A stretch of 64,000 nucleotides of DNA from Halobacillus litoralis (GTDB lineage Bacteria; Bacillota; Bacilli; Bacillales; Halobacillaceae). The translations under genes and the position numbers were made by a program. The notes under the pieces are model-generated. The model saw only the letters and a program-made list of their open reading frames with translations, searched no databases and was not told the DNA's origin. Positions 1 to 7,585 of this stretch are shown here, in pieces. The number at the start of each line of letters is the position of its first letter. Positions within the stretch are counted from its first letter, which is position 1. Where the stretch lies: positions 124,001 to 188,000 of the forward strand of contig NZ_JAIVAJ010000010.1 of the NCBI RefSeq assembly GCF_020171725.1, in the 5' to 3' direction.

Positions 1-933
1 CAGACCCGTTTCTTTGCAAGTTATGGAGCAGAATATCAACTGGAGGCCATTACGCTCGCTTCAGCATTAGCAGCTTCGACGGAGAAATTGAACCTGATCT
101 CTGCCGTCCATCCAGGGTTATGGCATCCGGGCGTTTATGCCAAAATGCTGGCAACTCTCGATCACATCAGCGGCGGACGCGCAGCTGTCAATATCGTCAG
201 CGGATGGTTCAAGCAGGAGTTCACCGGATACGGGGAGCCTTGGCTCGAGCATGATGAACGATACCGGAGATCCGAAGAGTTCATTCAAGTTCTACGAGAG
301 CTGTGGACGAAAGAACAAGCCAATTTCAAAGGGGACTTCTATCGAATCAATGATGCACCATTCAAACCGAAGCCGGTTCAAGGCGGAGACCTTCCGATTT
401 TCCAAGGAGGAAACTCGACTGCCGCGAAGCAGATGGCAGCGAAGTATTCCGATTACTATTTCATGAACGGCAATACATTAGAAGGTTTTGAAAAGCAGAT
501 CCAAGAAGTACGTGCTCTCGCCGAACAGGAAGGAAGAGAAGTGAAGTTTGCAGCCCACGGTTTCGTCATCGTGCGGGATACCGAAGAGGAAGCTCACCAG
601 CTCTTGCATGATATCGTGCATTACGCAGATGAAGAAGCCGTAGAAGGGTTCCAGGAATCGGTGAAACAGGCCGGGCAATCCGCAAGTGACGGGGAAGGCA
701 TGTGGGCAAACTCCTCGTTCGAAGATTTAGTTCAGTACAATGATGGGTTTAAGACAGGTTTAATCGGCACACCAGAACAAGTAGCCGATCGGATTATCGA
801 GCTGAAGAAGCTCGGCATCGACGTCATTCTCACCGCCCATTTCCACTACGAAGAGGACTTGGGGCGCTTCGGGAAAGAGGTCATTCCATTCGTCAAAGAG
901 AAGGAAGCTGCTCTATCTGAGGTGCTTTCATGA
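1..933 (+). CDS. sfnG: FMNH2-dependent dimethyl sulfone monooxygenase (5' end outside window)
   Basis: This is the C-terminal 310 residues of a luciferase-like flavin-dependent monooxygenase. The frame is open from base 1, so the start lies upstream of the window. The segment LWHPGVYAKMLATLDHISGG, then AAVNIVSGW and GYGEPWLEHDERYRRSEEF, is characteristic of the SsuD/SfnG branch of group C flavin monooxygenases, which cleave C-S bonds of sulfonates or sulfones with reduced FMN and O2. The product would release sulfite or sulfinate for sulfur assimilation. The stop codon overlaps the start of a flavin reductase gene by four bases (ATGA), so the two are translationally coupled and form the expected two-component system. 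SfnG is preferred over SsuD from the overall resemblance; substrate is inference. Cytoplasmic. Confidence 0.8.
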   Translation, partial: QTRFFASYGAEYQLEAITLASALAASTEKLNLISAVHPGLWHPGVYAKMLATLDHISGGRAAVNIVSGWFKQEFTGYGEPWLEHDERYRRSEEFIQVLRELWTKEQANFKGDFYRINDAPFKPKPVQGGDLPIFQGGNSTAAKQMAAKYSDYYFMNGNTLEGFEKQIQEVRALAEQEGREVKFAAHGFVIVRDTEEEAHQLLHDIVHYADEEAVEGFQESVKQAGQSASDGEGMWANSSFEDLVQYNDGFKTGLIGTPEQVADRIIELKKLGIDVILTAHFHYEEDLGRFGKEVIPFVKEKEAALSEVLS

Positions 934-1502
934 AATTACTCGGATTGTCAGGGAGCGTAACCGTCAGCTCGAAAACGTGGAGCGCGATTCATCTCGCGGT
1001 CGAGGCGGCCGGACAATCGGCGCCTCAATGGGAAACGGAGGTCGTTCACCTCGGAGACTACGATACCGTTCTCTGTGATGGCCGGAATCCGTCTGATTAC
1101 GTAGGGGAGACGAAAGAGCTTATAGATAAGGTCGAAGAGGCAGATGCCTTAATTATTGGGACACCTGTGTATAGAGCATCTTTGACGGGGGCGCTGAAGA
1201 ACCTTTTTGACTTAATACCGAATGATTCCCTGAAAGGAAAAGCAATAGGATTTATAGCGACAGGCGGTTCTTATCACCACTATTTAGTCATCGACCATCA
1301 GTTAGTCCCGCTCGCTCATTATTTCCGTGCTCATGTTGTTCCGGGCGGGGTATATGCTCACAATGAACATTTCTCGAATAAGAAACTGACAGCTCCAGAT
1401 GTACGGGAGAGGCTGATAAAGCTGGGGGAGTCTGTTGTGGAGCTTTCCTCTAGGTTAGAGCATAGACCGCTTGAAACGTCCCAGCCTTCTATATCCAGGT
1501 AA
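930..1502 (+). CDS. NAD(P)H-dependent FMN reductase (SsuE/MsuE type)
   Basis: A 190-residue flavodoxin-like fold protein. The N-terminal LLGLSGSVTVSSKTW is the phosphate-binding loop of FMN reductases, and ADALIIGTPVYRASLTGALKNLFDLIP is the typical second flavin-contact segment of the SsuE/MsuE/ArsH branch. It would supply FMNH2 to the monooxygenase encoded immediately upstream, with which it overlaps by ATGA. The family is normally 170-200 residues, so it is full length. A GC-rich hairpin follows directly after the stop, closing the operon. Assignment to the reductase family is secure; the pairing with the sulfone monooxygenase is inferred from gene overlap. Confidence 0.85.
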   Translation: MKLLGLSGSVTVSSKTWSAIHLAVEAAGQSAPQWETEVVHLGDYDTVLCDGRNPSDYVGETKELIDKVEEADALIIGTPVYRASLTGALKNLFDLIPNDSLKGKAIGFIATGGSYHHYLVIDHQLVPLAHYFRAHVVPGGVYAHNEHFSNKKLTAPDVRERLIKLGESVVELSSRLEHRPLETSQPSISR

Positions 1503-1506
1503 TGAG

Positions 1507-1537
1507 AAACCGCCGGTAATGTGCCGGCGGTTTCTTT
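1507..1537. terminator. Bidirectional intrinsic terminator
   Basis: A 10-bp perfect stem (AAACCGCCGG ... CCGGCGGTTT) with a 7-base loop and T-rich flanks lies between two converging genes: the flavin reductase on the plus strand and a small zinc-finger-like gene on the minus strand. Confidence 0.8.
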
Positions 1538-1550
1538 ATGCATGGGGAGG

Positions 1551-1724
1551 CTAGTCCAGAATACGATTCATCTCATCGACATTCGCAAGCTCGCGGTCAT
1601 ACACGCGTCCGACTTGAGGTTTGAATCCGCTGCCGCCACAAACTTTACACGTATAACGCCATTCTTCATCGTCCATCAGCAATCCTTCACCATCACAGGC
1701 AAGACAATATTCATCCTTTGGCAT
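1551..1724 (-). CDS. Small protein with two CxxCxGxG motifs
   Basis: A 57-residue ORF beginning MPKDEYCLACDGEG. It carries CLACDGEG (residues 7-14) and CKVCGGSG (residues 26-33), the paired CxxCxGxG motifs of the DnaJ-type zinc finger, enough to bind one Zn2+. An excellent ribosome site (AAGGAGGG, 7 bases before the ATG) supports translation. Similar tiny CxxCxGxG proteins (YuiA-like) occur in Bacillus, but I cannot assign a function. It converges on the flavin reductase gene and shares its terminator. The C-terminal third is acidic and has no recognisable motif. Confidence 0.75.
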   Translation of the reverse strand: MPKDEYCLACDGEGLLMDDEEWRYTCKVCGGSGFKPQVGRVYDRELANVDEMNRILD

Positions 1725-1843
1725 CTCCAGCCCTCCTTCACGGGCAGTTTATAGGCTTACGTTGCGGCAAAAACGTATTCCTTATTCAAAAGAGATTATT
1801 TTTATGAAATTGCGGGAATATCAGAATCATTGGAGGGGATGAC

Positions 1844-2734
1844 ATGAGCCGAGATCAATTGCAAGAAGAAGAGCACGAAAACAAAGAGACGGATACAAAC
1901 AAGAATCGAACTGTCGACCGTCCGGGACGGCAGTTTTATATACCATCACAAATTGTAGATGAATTTGGGGAAAAGGGACGGGACCACTTGGGAAAACCGT
2001 TCCGGGCACAGTTCTTACTCGCCTTGACGGCCGGTTCCTTCATGACCTTCGGGGCGATTTTCTCAATCCTGCTTGCGTCGGGAGTAGAGACGAAGGGATT
2101 GTACTACCTGATGTCGGGGCTTGGATTTGCGGCTGGGTATGCCATGGTTTTCATATCCGGAGCAGTCTTATTTACTGAAATCAATGTACTGCTTCCGTCA
2201 TACTTATTCAACAAAGCAGGGCTGATGAAATCGAATATCTACAAGTTCTGGATTTCCACCTATGTCGGAAACCTGCTTGGAGCTTTCATGGTCGCAGGGT
2301 TAATTCAGCTGTCCGCCTCCTTATCTGATTCCTTTTATGTAGAGCTTTCGATGTTCCTGGATCATAAAATGAAGTTTATGGAGAATGGAGTACTTGGATG
2401 GTTTGAAATTTTGGTATCCGGCATATTGGCGAACTGGCTGATCGGAATGGCAGCGTTTCTGACAACGGCTGCACGTGACATCACCGGGAAGTTCCTTGGT
2501 ACGATGCTTCCTGTTATCTTGTTTGTCGCCGGAAACTTCCAGCACAGTGCAGCCAACATGGGGTATTTCAGTATGGGGTTCTTAGCGAATAACCAATATA
2601 CATGGTACGAATACATTTTCTTCAACCTTCTTCCGGCGAGTATCGGAAACTTAATTGGTGGGGGTATACTTGTCTCATTACTATTTTCTTATGCATATAA
2701 GGAGGATATTCAAACTTCTTTAGGGAAGTCATAG
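1844..2734 (+). CDS. Formate/nitrite transporter (FNT) family channel
   Basis: A 296-residue membrane protein. An unusually long, charged N-terminal tail (about 55 residues rich in Glu, Lys and Asn) precedes six hydrophobic segments. The family signature is visible: NWLIGMAAFL in the middle and GNFQHSAANM near residue 230, corresponding to the (E/Q)HxxANM motif of FNT pentameric channels. Substrates in the family are formate, nitrite, hydrosulfide or lactate; nothing here decides which. ATG start with GGAGGGG upstream. The next gene starts shortly after, so it may be co-transcribed with the peptidase gene. Confidence 0.85.
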   Translation: MSRDQLQEEEHENKETDTNKNRTVDRPGRQFYIPSQIVDEFGEKGRDHLGKPFRAQFLLALTAGSFMTFGAIFSILLASGVETKGLYYLMSGLGFAAGYAMVFISGAVLFTEINVLLPSYLFNKAGLMKSNIYKFWISTYVGNLLGAFMVAGLIQLSASLSDSFYVELSMFLDHKMKFMENGVLGWFEILVSGILANWLIGMAAFLTTAARDITGKFLGTMLPVILFVAGNFQHSAANMGYFSMGFLANNQYTWYEYIFFNLLPASIGNLIGGGILVSLLFSYAYKEDIQTSLGKS

Positions 2735-2761
2735 GTGTATAGGTATATAGGAGGGGTTGTG

Positions 2762-3457
2762 ATGAAACAGTTGATTGCAATGGGAGGCGGAGGGTTCTCA
2801 ATGGAGCCGGAAAATCCGCTTCTCGATGAATACATTCTGAACCAATCTCCTGAAGACAAACCGAAGATCTGCTTCATTCCGACAGCGAGTGGTGACTCGC
2901 AGAATTACATCGATCGATTTTATGAATTCTTCAGGCGGCAGAATTGCGTGCCTTCTCATTTGTCTTTGTTTAAACTGAAGAACAGGGACATTGAAGGTTT
3001 TTTAATGGAGCAAGACATCATTTACGTGGGTGGAGGCTCTACGAAAAGCATGTTAGCTGTTTGGAAGGAGTGGGGCGTCGACGCCATTCTGAAGAAGGCC
3101 TGGGAAAAAGGAATTCTGCTTGCGGGAATCAGTGCAGGAGCCATTTGCTGGTTTGAAGAGGGGATGACTGATTCCTACGGGGACCAGCTGGAGCCCTTAC
3201 CCTGTCTCGGGTTTCTGAAGGGGAGTTGTTGTCCACATTATGACGGTGAAGAAGAACGTCAGCCTTCGTACGAGCAGGCGATCGCCAATGCGAGAATACG
3301 ACCGGGACTTGCGCTCGATGACGGAGCTGCTGTTCACTTTGTTGAGGATCAACTCAAACGTGCGGTCTGTTCTCGTCCTAATGCGAAAGCCAAAAGAGTT
3401 GCGCTACGTGAAGGCGAAATCGTTGAAGACATGATAACAACAAAATACTTATACTGA
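2762..3457 (+). CDS. Peptidase E-like family S51 serine peptidase
   Basis: A 231-residue class I glutamine-amidotransferase-fold peptidase. Seen: an N-terminal glycine-rich IAMGGGGFS, IPTASGD near residue 45, YVGGGSTKSM near residue 90 and the nucleophile elbow GISAGAICWF, whose Ser is the catalytic residue of S51 peptidases (alpha-aspartyl dipeptidase and cyanophycinase relatives). Bacillus YgaJ is the closest type known to me. Start: ATG with AGGAGGGG at ideal spacing; an upstream in-frame GTG at 2735 abuts the previous stop and has no ribosome site. Exact substrate unknown. A strong convergent terminator follows. Confidence 0.8.
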   Translation: MKQLIAMGGGGFSMEPENPLLDEYILNQSPEDKPKICFIPTASGDSQNYIDRFYEFFRRQNCVPSHLSLFKLKNRDIEGFLMEQDIIYVGGGSTKSMLAVWKEWGVDAILKKAWEKGILLAGISAGAICWFEEGMTDSYGDQLEPLPCLGFLKGSCCPHYDGEEERQPSYEQAIANARIRPGLALDDGAAVHFVEDQLKRAVCSRPNAKAKRVALREGEIVEDMITTKYLY

Positions 3458-3458
3458 A

Positions 3459-3525
3459 CAAAACCGCTTTCTCCCAACAGGTCCTGTCTTTTATAGGACG
3501 CGTACGTTGGGAAAAGCGGTTTTTG
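3459..3525. terminator. Bidirectional terminator between convergent genes
   Basis: Long hairpin: outer arms AAAACCGCTTT/AAAGCGGTTTT, then CCCAAC/GTTGGG, with an inner AGGTCCT/AGGAC pairing, T-rich on both sides. It separates the S51 peptidase gene from the DinB gene. Confidence 0.75.
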
Positions 3526-3528
3526 TCT

Positions 3529-3999
3529 TTATTCAAATAACATGATTTCAGGGTCTTTTTCATAGTTGTGGACGAGTATGGCATGCAGCTGTCCGCGGTG
3601 GTGATACATATGGGATAGGATCTGTAAGAGCCAACCGAAGCGGGTGTAGGTAACCCCCCACCAGGAAGTCGTTTCCGTGAAAAGTTGATCTTCCGTGAAA
3701 TTCTCGAATTGAACTTTGAGTTGGGAGAAATGATCGAACAGCGCTTCCAGCATTTCATCTTTTGTCTTTAAAGAAATGGAAGAGTAGAAAGCCTTCATTT
3801 CTTCTTCCGTTGCTTCGTTCGATATGTGCCCATCGGCTGCTGGGATAGTCGCGATATGTTCAATTAATTCACCAATCGACCGCTTCCCCTCAGTCGGACG
3901 GAAAGAAAGGTCTTCGTGATCGAGTTGTCCGATCATCTCTGAAACAGAGGCAATCACAATTTCTAACTGATGGAAAGCACTTTGACAGTACATATTCAT
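3529..3999 (-). CDS. DinB/YfiT-family four-helix protein
   Basis: A 156-residue protein of the DinB fold. The metal-binding histidine pattern is visible: LIEHIAT (near residue 50) and LSHMYHHRGQLHAIL (near residue 130), the HxxxHRGQ-type signature of Bacillus DinB/YfiT/YuaE proteins, thought to be metal-dependent (thiol-)transferases or damage-induced proteins of unclear substrate. The start chosen is the ATG giving MNMYCQSAF, preceded by GAGG at about 9 bases; an in-frame TTG three codons earlier lacks room for a ribosome site. Monocistronic. Confidence 0.8.
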   Translation of the reverse strand: MNMYCQSAFHQLEIVIASVSEMIGQLDHEDLSFRPTEGKRSIGELIEHIATIPAADGHISNEATEEEMKAFYSSISLKTKDEMLEALFDHFSQLKVQFENFTEDQLFTETTSWWGVTYTRFGWLLQILSHMYHHRGQLHAILVHNYEKDPEIMLFE

Positions 4000-4073
4000 G
4001 AGAACCAACCTCGTTTATTAAAAGTCTCACGTTCTTATTCTTCAATGAAGAACTGGATTCCTTGTCTATATAG

Positions 4074-4101
4074 AAAAAAGAAGCTGAAAGGCAGCTTCTT
4101 T
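4074..4101 (-). terminator. Intrinsic terminator of the AimR-like gene
   Basis: On the minus strand the hairpin AAAGAAGCTG ... CAGCTTCTTTTTT overlaps the stop codon of the AimR-like gene and ends in a T-run. Confidence 0.75.
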
Positions 4102-5131
4102 AGACGATGGTCAGAATCCGTTTCATATAGTGCTCGGGCAATTGCGCGAAGAATTGATCACCCTGTTCATGAATGAATCGTTCCTTAGCTTCTCTCAAAA
4201 GAGCTAAGTCTTTCTTGGCAAGGCCGAGATAACTTTGTTGGAAGGGAGACAATGTCTTTCTTCCCTCTAATATTTTGATCGCGTCTTCCGGGCGTCCTCT
4301 TGCGATGGATAAGTGAGCGATCTCTACTGGGTCTGACGTCTCTACGTTTTCCGTTCTACGATGAAAGGCTGAGATGAATGGAATAGAGTGATGGGTGACA
4401 GACCGGGCAATCATCTTTAGATCATGTTCATCAGCAATTTGCTTCGTTTGGTATAAGTAGTCCAGGGAAGTATCGTAGTCCTCGAAGGCGTAAGTCAAGG
4501 CGAGGTGACTGTGCATCGTCGCCTGCTTCTTAGGCGCCAGACCGGAACTAATATACTTATAGGCAAACTTACGAGCTAACAGTAGACTATTCGTTTTGAA
4601 GTAATGGTGAAAAGTCAATTCGTCAAAGCGAAGTTTCATAAAGTAATGGAACAACGGCTCATTAATGGTAAACAAAGCCTGCTGGATTTCTTCCGTGTAC
4701 TTGTCCATTCCTGCATATCTTTTCATGTCATAATATCCATAGACTAGAAGGAATAAATGAATGCATTTGAGGGATGGATGCTCGAATTGGAAGGTTTCCA
4801 TTTCCTTTAAATCCTCTGCAGTAAGAGGGACTTTCTTGCGCTCAAGTACGATCTTGTAGAGCTTCTTTACGTCCGAATGGATGTGCTCGAACTCCAGTGC
4901 TTTTTCCAAGTCCTCGAAGTAATCATTCATGTAAAGGAATTCCATCATGGCTAATTGATCTTCCAATTCCCTTTGCTCATGAGTGAGGCAGAATTCCCGG
5001 GTCCTTTCCGCGGCGATCGTGTCGGACCCAGCATCCTTCAGCTGATGGTGATAAAATTTGTATGCAGGAGAAAGATAATTCATGTGAATTCGATTAAACC
5101 TTGTCGGTTCAATCACCATATAACTCTTCAT
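4100..5131 (-). CDS. AimR-family (arbitrium-type, RRNPP) TPR receptor protein, chromosomal orphan
   Basis: A 343-residue all-helical protein. From memory its order of segments follows phage SPbeta AimR: REFCL, a helix ending YFEDLEKALE, SDVKKLYKIVLERK, a long TPR region, and the C-terminal AIKILEG ... YLGLAKKDLALLREAKERF ... LPEHYMKRI. In AimR these helices bind a six-residue secreted peptide. The N-terminal region before REFCL is about 48 residues here against about 75-80 in SPbeta AimR, and I see no helix-turn-helix in it, so DNA binding is doubtful. No phage gene and no aimP-like pre-peptide follows: the stop overlaps a terminator. ATG start with GGGGGAA upstream; a TATAAT lies in the leader. 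Family assignment is by recalled similarity, not a search; what it regulates is unknown. Confidence 0.65.
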   Translation of the reverse strand: MKSYMVIEPTRFNRIHMNYLSPAYKFYHHQLKDAGSDTIAAERTREFCLTHEQRELEDQLAMMEFLYMNDYFEDLEKALEFEHIHSDVKKLYKIVLERKKVPLTAEDLKEMETFQFEHPSLKCIHLFLLVYGYYDMKRYAGMDKYTEEIQQALFTINEPLFHYFMKLRFDELTFHHYFKTNSLLLARKFAYKYISSGLAPKKQATMHSHLALTYAFEDYDTSLDYLYQTKQIADEHDLKMIARSVTHHSIPFISAFHRRTENVETSDPVEIAHLSIARGRPEDAIKILEGRKTLSPFQQSYLGLAKKDLALLREAKERFIHEQGDQFFAQLPEHYMKRILTIV

Positions 5132-5254
5132 GTTATATTCCCCCTCAGCCTTTCTGTACTAAGTCCATTATAATCTTTATTTAAAGATAAAAAAAGTGAT
5201 TTGCAAATATCTTGAAATTTTTCGTCTTTTTCCATTTGTTTTTTGTCACAATTG

Positions 5255-5285
5255 TTGACTCTGACGTAACGTCATAGCCTAATTT
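5255..5285 (+). promoter_or_regulatory. MerR-type promoter with 19-bp spacer and central operator
   Basis: TTGACT and TAATTT are separated by 19 bp, the elongated spacer typical of MerR-activated promoters. The spacer holds a perfect 13-bp dyad, TGACGTAACGTCA (5262-5274), as expected for a TipA/Mta-type operator. It immediately precedes the MerR-family gene, implying autoregulation. Confidence 0.75.
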
Positions 5286-5305
5286 AGGTAATGAGGTGAT
5301 CACCC

Positions 5306-6061
5306 GTGTACAAAGTAAAAGAACTGGCAGATCTCACAGGTGTCAGTGTGCGCACGCTGCATCATTATGATCATATCGGTCTGTTGTCGCCTGAAGAGAT
5401 AAGTGCGAATGGTTATCGTCATTATAGCGATGAACAAGTTTCGCGTCTTCAGCAGATCTTGTTCTTCAAGGAAATGGATTTTTCCTTGAGTGAAATCAAG
5501 CGCATTTTAGATGACCCCGGATTCGATCAAGAGCATGCCCTGCGTCAACACAAGAAGTTGTTAATGGAAAAAAAGAAGCGAATCGAGCGGATGGTCTTGT
5601 CTGTTGACCGAACACTCGATTCGCTTCAAGGAGGGGAACAAATGACGAATGAAGAGCGTTTTAAACCATTTGACCGTGAAGAAATCAACAAACATCAGCA
5701 GCAATATGAAAAAGAAGTGAAACAACGATGGGGGAATTCAGAAGCATACAAAGAGTCAAAAGCCAAGACATCGCAGTACACGGATCAAGATTGGCAGAAG
5801 ATCCAGAACGAGTCCAATGAAATCGATCGTCAACTTGTCAAAAGGATGGATCAGGATCCAGGTGATGCCGAAGTGCAGGAATGGATCGCTAAGAAACAGC
5901 AGCATATCACGGATTATTTCTACACATGTTCAGATGAAATGTTCCGAGGACTCGGAGATATGTATGTGAACGATCCTCGTTTCACGAAGAATTTAGATAA
6001 GTGGAAGACGGGCTATGCCGCCTTTTTACAGAAGGCGATCCGTATTTACTGTAGTAAATAA
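5306..6061 (+). CDS. MerR-family activator with TipAS ligand-binding domain
   Basis: A 251-residue regulator. Residues 1-70 are a MerR winged helix (YKVKELADLTGVSVRTLHHYD, then GYRHYSDEQVSRLQQI); a coiled dimerisation helix follows; residues about 115-250 are a TipAS domain (NEERFKPFDREEINKHQQQYEKEV and the C-terminal MYVNDPRFTKNLDKWKTGYAAFLQKAI). TipA/Mta/SkgA proteins bind hydrophobic drugs or thiopeptides and activate export genes. The start is GTG with GAGGTGA in front. The promoter just upstream has the MerR geometry, so it probably controls itself. No efflux gene is adjacent, so the wider regulon lies elsewhere. Confidence 0.88.
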   Translation: MYKVKELADLTGVSVRTLHHYDHIGLLSPEEISANGYRHYSDEQVSRLQQILFFKEMDFSLSEIKRILDDPGFDQEHALRQHKKLLMEKKKRIERMVLSVDRTLDSLQGGEQMTNEERFKPFDREEINKHQQQYEKEVKQRWGNSEAYKESKAKTSQYTDQDWQKIQNESNEIDRQLVKRMDQDPGDAEVQEWIAKKQQHITDYFYTCSDEMFRGLGDMYVNDPRFTKNLDKWKTGYAAFLQKAIRIYCSK

Positions 6062-6080
6062 TTAGAATTCAAGACTCTCG

Positions 6081-6139
6081 TGTTACAAATGAGTAATGAT
6101 ACTGTAACATCCGTAAAATGAATGTTGTTTCTCTGTTAT
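6081..6139 (+). promoter_or_regulatory. WalR-like half-sites phased at 11 bp upstream of the wall hydrolase gene
   Basis: TGTTAC (6081), AGTAAT (6092) and TGTAAC (6103) begin exactly 11 bp apart, and a second pair, TGTTGT (6123) and TGTTAT (6134), has the same spacing. The WalR/YycF consensus is TGTWAH-N5-TGTWAH. The B. subtilis homologue yocH is a WalR target, so this is a plausible WalR-controlled region. Confidence 0.55.
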
Positions 6140-6250
6140 TGATGTATGCCTCCTGAATGGGTAACATGGGATTTGTGATTTTGAAAACAGCGCTTGCGGG
6201 ACATCGACTCTCGAAGCAGACAAGCTGTTTCCCAAGGAGGCAATCAACGA

Positions 6251-7015
6251 ATGAAAAAAACAATTTTATCTTTGGCGGCAGTGACTTCGATTATGGCGAC
6301 TACAACAATTGCAGCAAGTGCAGAAGAGATTTCAGTAAACAAAGGAGATACACTATGGGGCATTGCTCAAAATAATGGTGTGTCTGTTGCAGATATTAAA
6401 CAAGAAAACAATCTAACATCCAATCTAATCTACCCAGATCAAATTCTAAAAATCAATGAAAATAACGGTGCGACGGTTACAGCAGCTTCTTCTGCTGATG
6501 CAGAAAAAGTGAACGCCGGCACGTACACGGTGAAATCTGGTGACACGCTATACGCAATTGCGACGCAGCACGGCATGAGCGTTGCGAACCTTAAGGCAGC
6601 AAATGGTCTGACATCCAACTTGATTCACCCTGGGCAAGAACTCAGCTTGAATGGTGAAGTCAAAGCTACGACTCAATCAACTAGCGAAGCACAGTCTACC
6701 TCTTCATCTCAAGTAGAGGGTCGTACGTTGAATGTAGAAGCGACTGCTTATACTGCGTACTGTGAAGGCTGCTCAGGTGTCACGTATACAGGTATTGACT
6801 TAAGAGCGAACCCAAATCAGAAAGTTATTGCTGTTGACCCGGATGTCATCCCACTCGGCTCTGAAGTTTACGTTGAAGGATATGGACGAGCAGTAGCAGG
6901 TGACATCGGTGGAGCGATCCAAGGCAACCGTATCGATGTATTCATTCCGAATCAATCAAACGCACTTGATTTCGGACGTAAGAACGTAGAAGTAACGATT
7001 CTGAACGAAGGTTAA
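6251..7015 (+). CDS. yocH: Secreted LysM-3D domain cell-wall protein (YocH-like)
   Basis: A 254-residue exported protein. Residues 1-24 are a signal peptide ending ASA. Two LysM peptidoglycan-binding repeats follow (residues about 26-67, VNKGDTLWGIAQNNGVSV; and about 90-132, VKSGDTLYAIATQHGMSV), then a Ser/Thr-rich linker and a C-terminal 3D domain (residues about 160-254) with the three conserved aspartates in AVDPDVIPLGS, AGDIGGAI and RIDVFI. The 3D domain is the MltA-like catalytic fold of YocH/Rpf-like muralytic enzymes. ATG start with AAGGAGG. Upstream half-sites resemble WalR boxes. A terminator follows. Confidence 0.88.
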   Translation: MKKTILSLAAVTSIMATTTIAASAEEISVNKGDTLWGIAQNNGVSVADIKQENNLTSNLIYPDQILKINENNGATVTAASSADAEKVNAGTYTVKSGDTLYAIATQHGMSVANLKAANGLTSNLIHPGQELSLNGEVKATTQSTSEAQSTSSSQVEGRTLNVEATAYTAYCEGCSGVTYTGIDLRANPNQKVIAVDPDVIPLGSEVYVEGYGRAVAGDIGGAIQGNRIDVFIPNQSNALDFGRKNVEVTILNEG

Positions 7016-7021
7016 TAACAG

Positions 7022-7053
7022 ACAGACGGCTTGTACAAGTCGTCTGTTTTTTT
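7022..7053 (+). terminator. Terminator of the LysM-3D gene
   Basis: Stem ACAGACGGCTTG/CAAGTCGTCTGT followed by seven T residues, just after the stop codon. Confidence 0.8.
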
Positions 7054-7150
7054 AAATTCTTTATGTCTTTAGTTTATCACTTCCCACGTTTCGGGTGATC
7101 TGAAACATGGGTTGTGGAATGGGTGTTGGGACCTTGTTATTTCGGGGTTT

Positions 7151-7277
7151 TTCGACATGTTGAATAGGTGGAAAACTCGAAATTTCAGGCTTGAAAACAC
7201 CGTGTGAAAATTTCGACAAATAAATTTTAAGATTTTAAAAATTTTCTCTTGCGTAGAAGAAGTTTTACTAATATGAT
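7151..7277 (+). promoter_or_regulatory. Sigma-A promoter with two upstream Spo0A-box-like sites
   Basis: TTGCGT (7249-7254) and TATGAT (7272-7277) with a 17-bp spacer form a good sigma-A promoter for the 50-residue gene at 7325. Two exact TTCGACA heptamers (7151-7157 and 7212-7218), the complement of the Spo0A box TGTCGAA, lie 38 and 97 bp upstream of the -35. Nothing else is recognisable between the terminator at 7053 and this promoter. Confidence 0.5.
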
Positions 7278-7324
7278 ACAGGGGAATCGAATTATAACCC
7301 TATAAAGAAAAGGAGGTCACCACG

Positions 7325-7477
7325 ATGACTCTGCTATATTCAAAAGCTCGTGAGCTTTTCGATGAAGACTACAAAAACAGCCCTGAAGGTAAGGCGGACC
7401 CGAAATTAAAAGGGGAAAAGCGCACGAAAAGTGGGAAGAAACTTTTCGCGTCCCGCAAGCAGAACAAACGTAAATAA
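7325..7477 (+). CDS. Small basic protein, unknown function
   Basis: A 50-residue ORF (MTLLYSKARELFDEDYKN ...) with an ideal ribosome site (AAAGGAGGTCACC) and its own sigma-A promoter, so it is very likely expressed. The C-terminal half is strongly basic (GEKRTKSGKKLFASRKQNKRK contains nine Lys/Arg beyond the motif start). No signal peptide or membrane segment. I do not recognise the family. Two Spo0A-box-like heptamers upstream hint at transition-state or sporulation control. Confidence 0.6.
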   Translation: MTLLYSKARELFDEDYKNSPEGKADPKLKGEKRTKSGKKLFASRKQNKRK

Positions 7478-7501
7478 CATCTGACGTGGTGAAGGGTAGC
7501 T

Positions 7502-7585
7502 ATGAGAAGTAACGAAAAAAGAATAAACATGGCGGACTTCCTGAAAAAAGGTGTTCCCTGGATCAGCGCTTTAAGGACAGCATAA
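7502..7585 (+). CDS. Possible 27-residue peptide
   Basis: A tiny ORF (MRSNEKRINMADFLKKGVPW ... ALRTA) with GAAGGG about 8 bases before the ATG. Its last codons form the left arm of the strong terminator that follows, so it may be only read-through leader sequence of the preceding small gene. Weakly supported; reported because it is in the same transcript as the 50-residue gene. Confidence 0.25.
   Translation: MRSNEKRINMADFLKKGVPWISALRTA

Noticed and set aside
4009..4099. aimP-like pre-peptide gene downstream of the AimR-like gene
   Set aside because: The 90 bases after the stop hold a terminator and no minus-strand ORF with signal peptide.
4100..5131. Prophage remnant, suggested by the AimR-like gene
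   Set aside because: No integrase, repressor, structural or lysis gene, and no attachment-site repeats nearby; neighbours are ordinary chromosomal genes.
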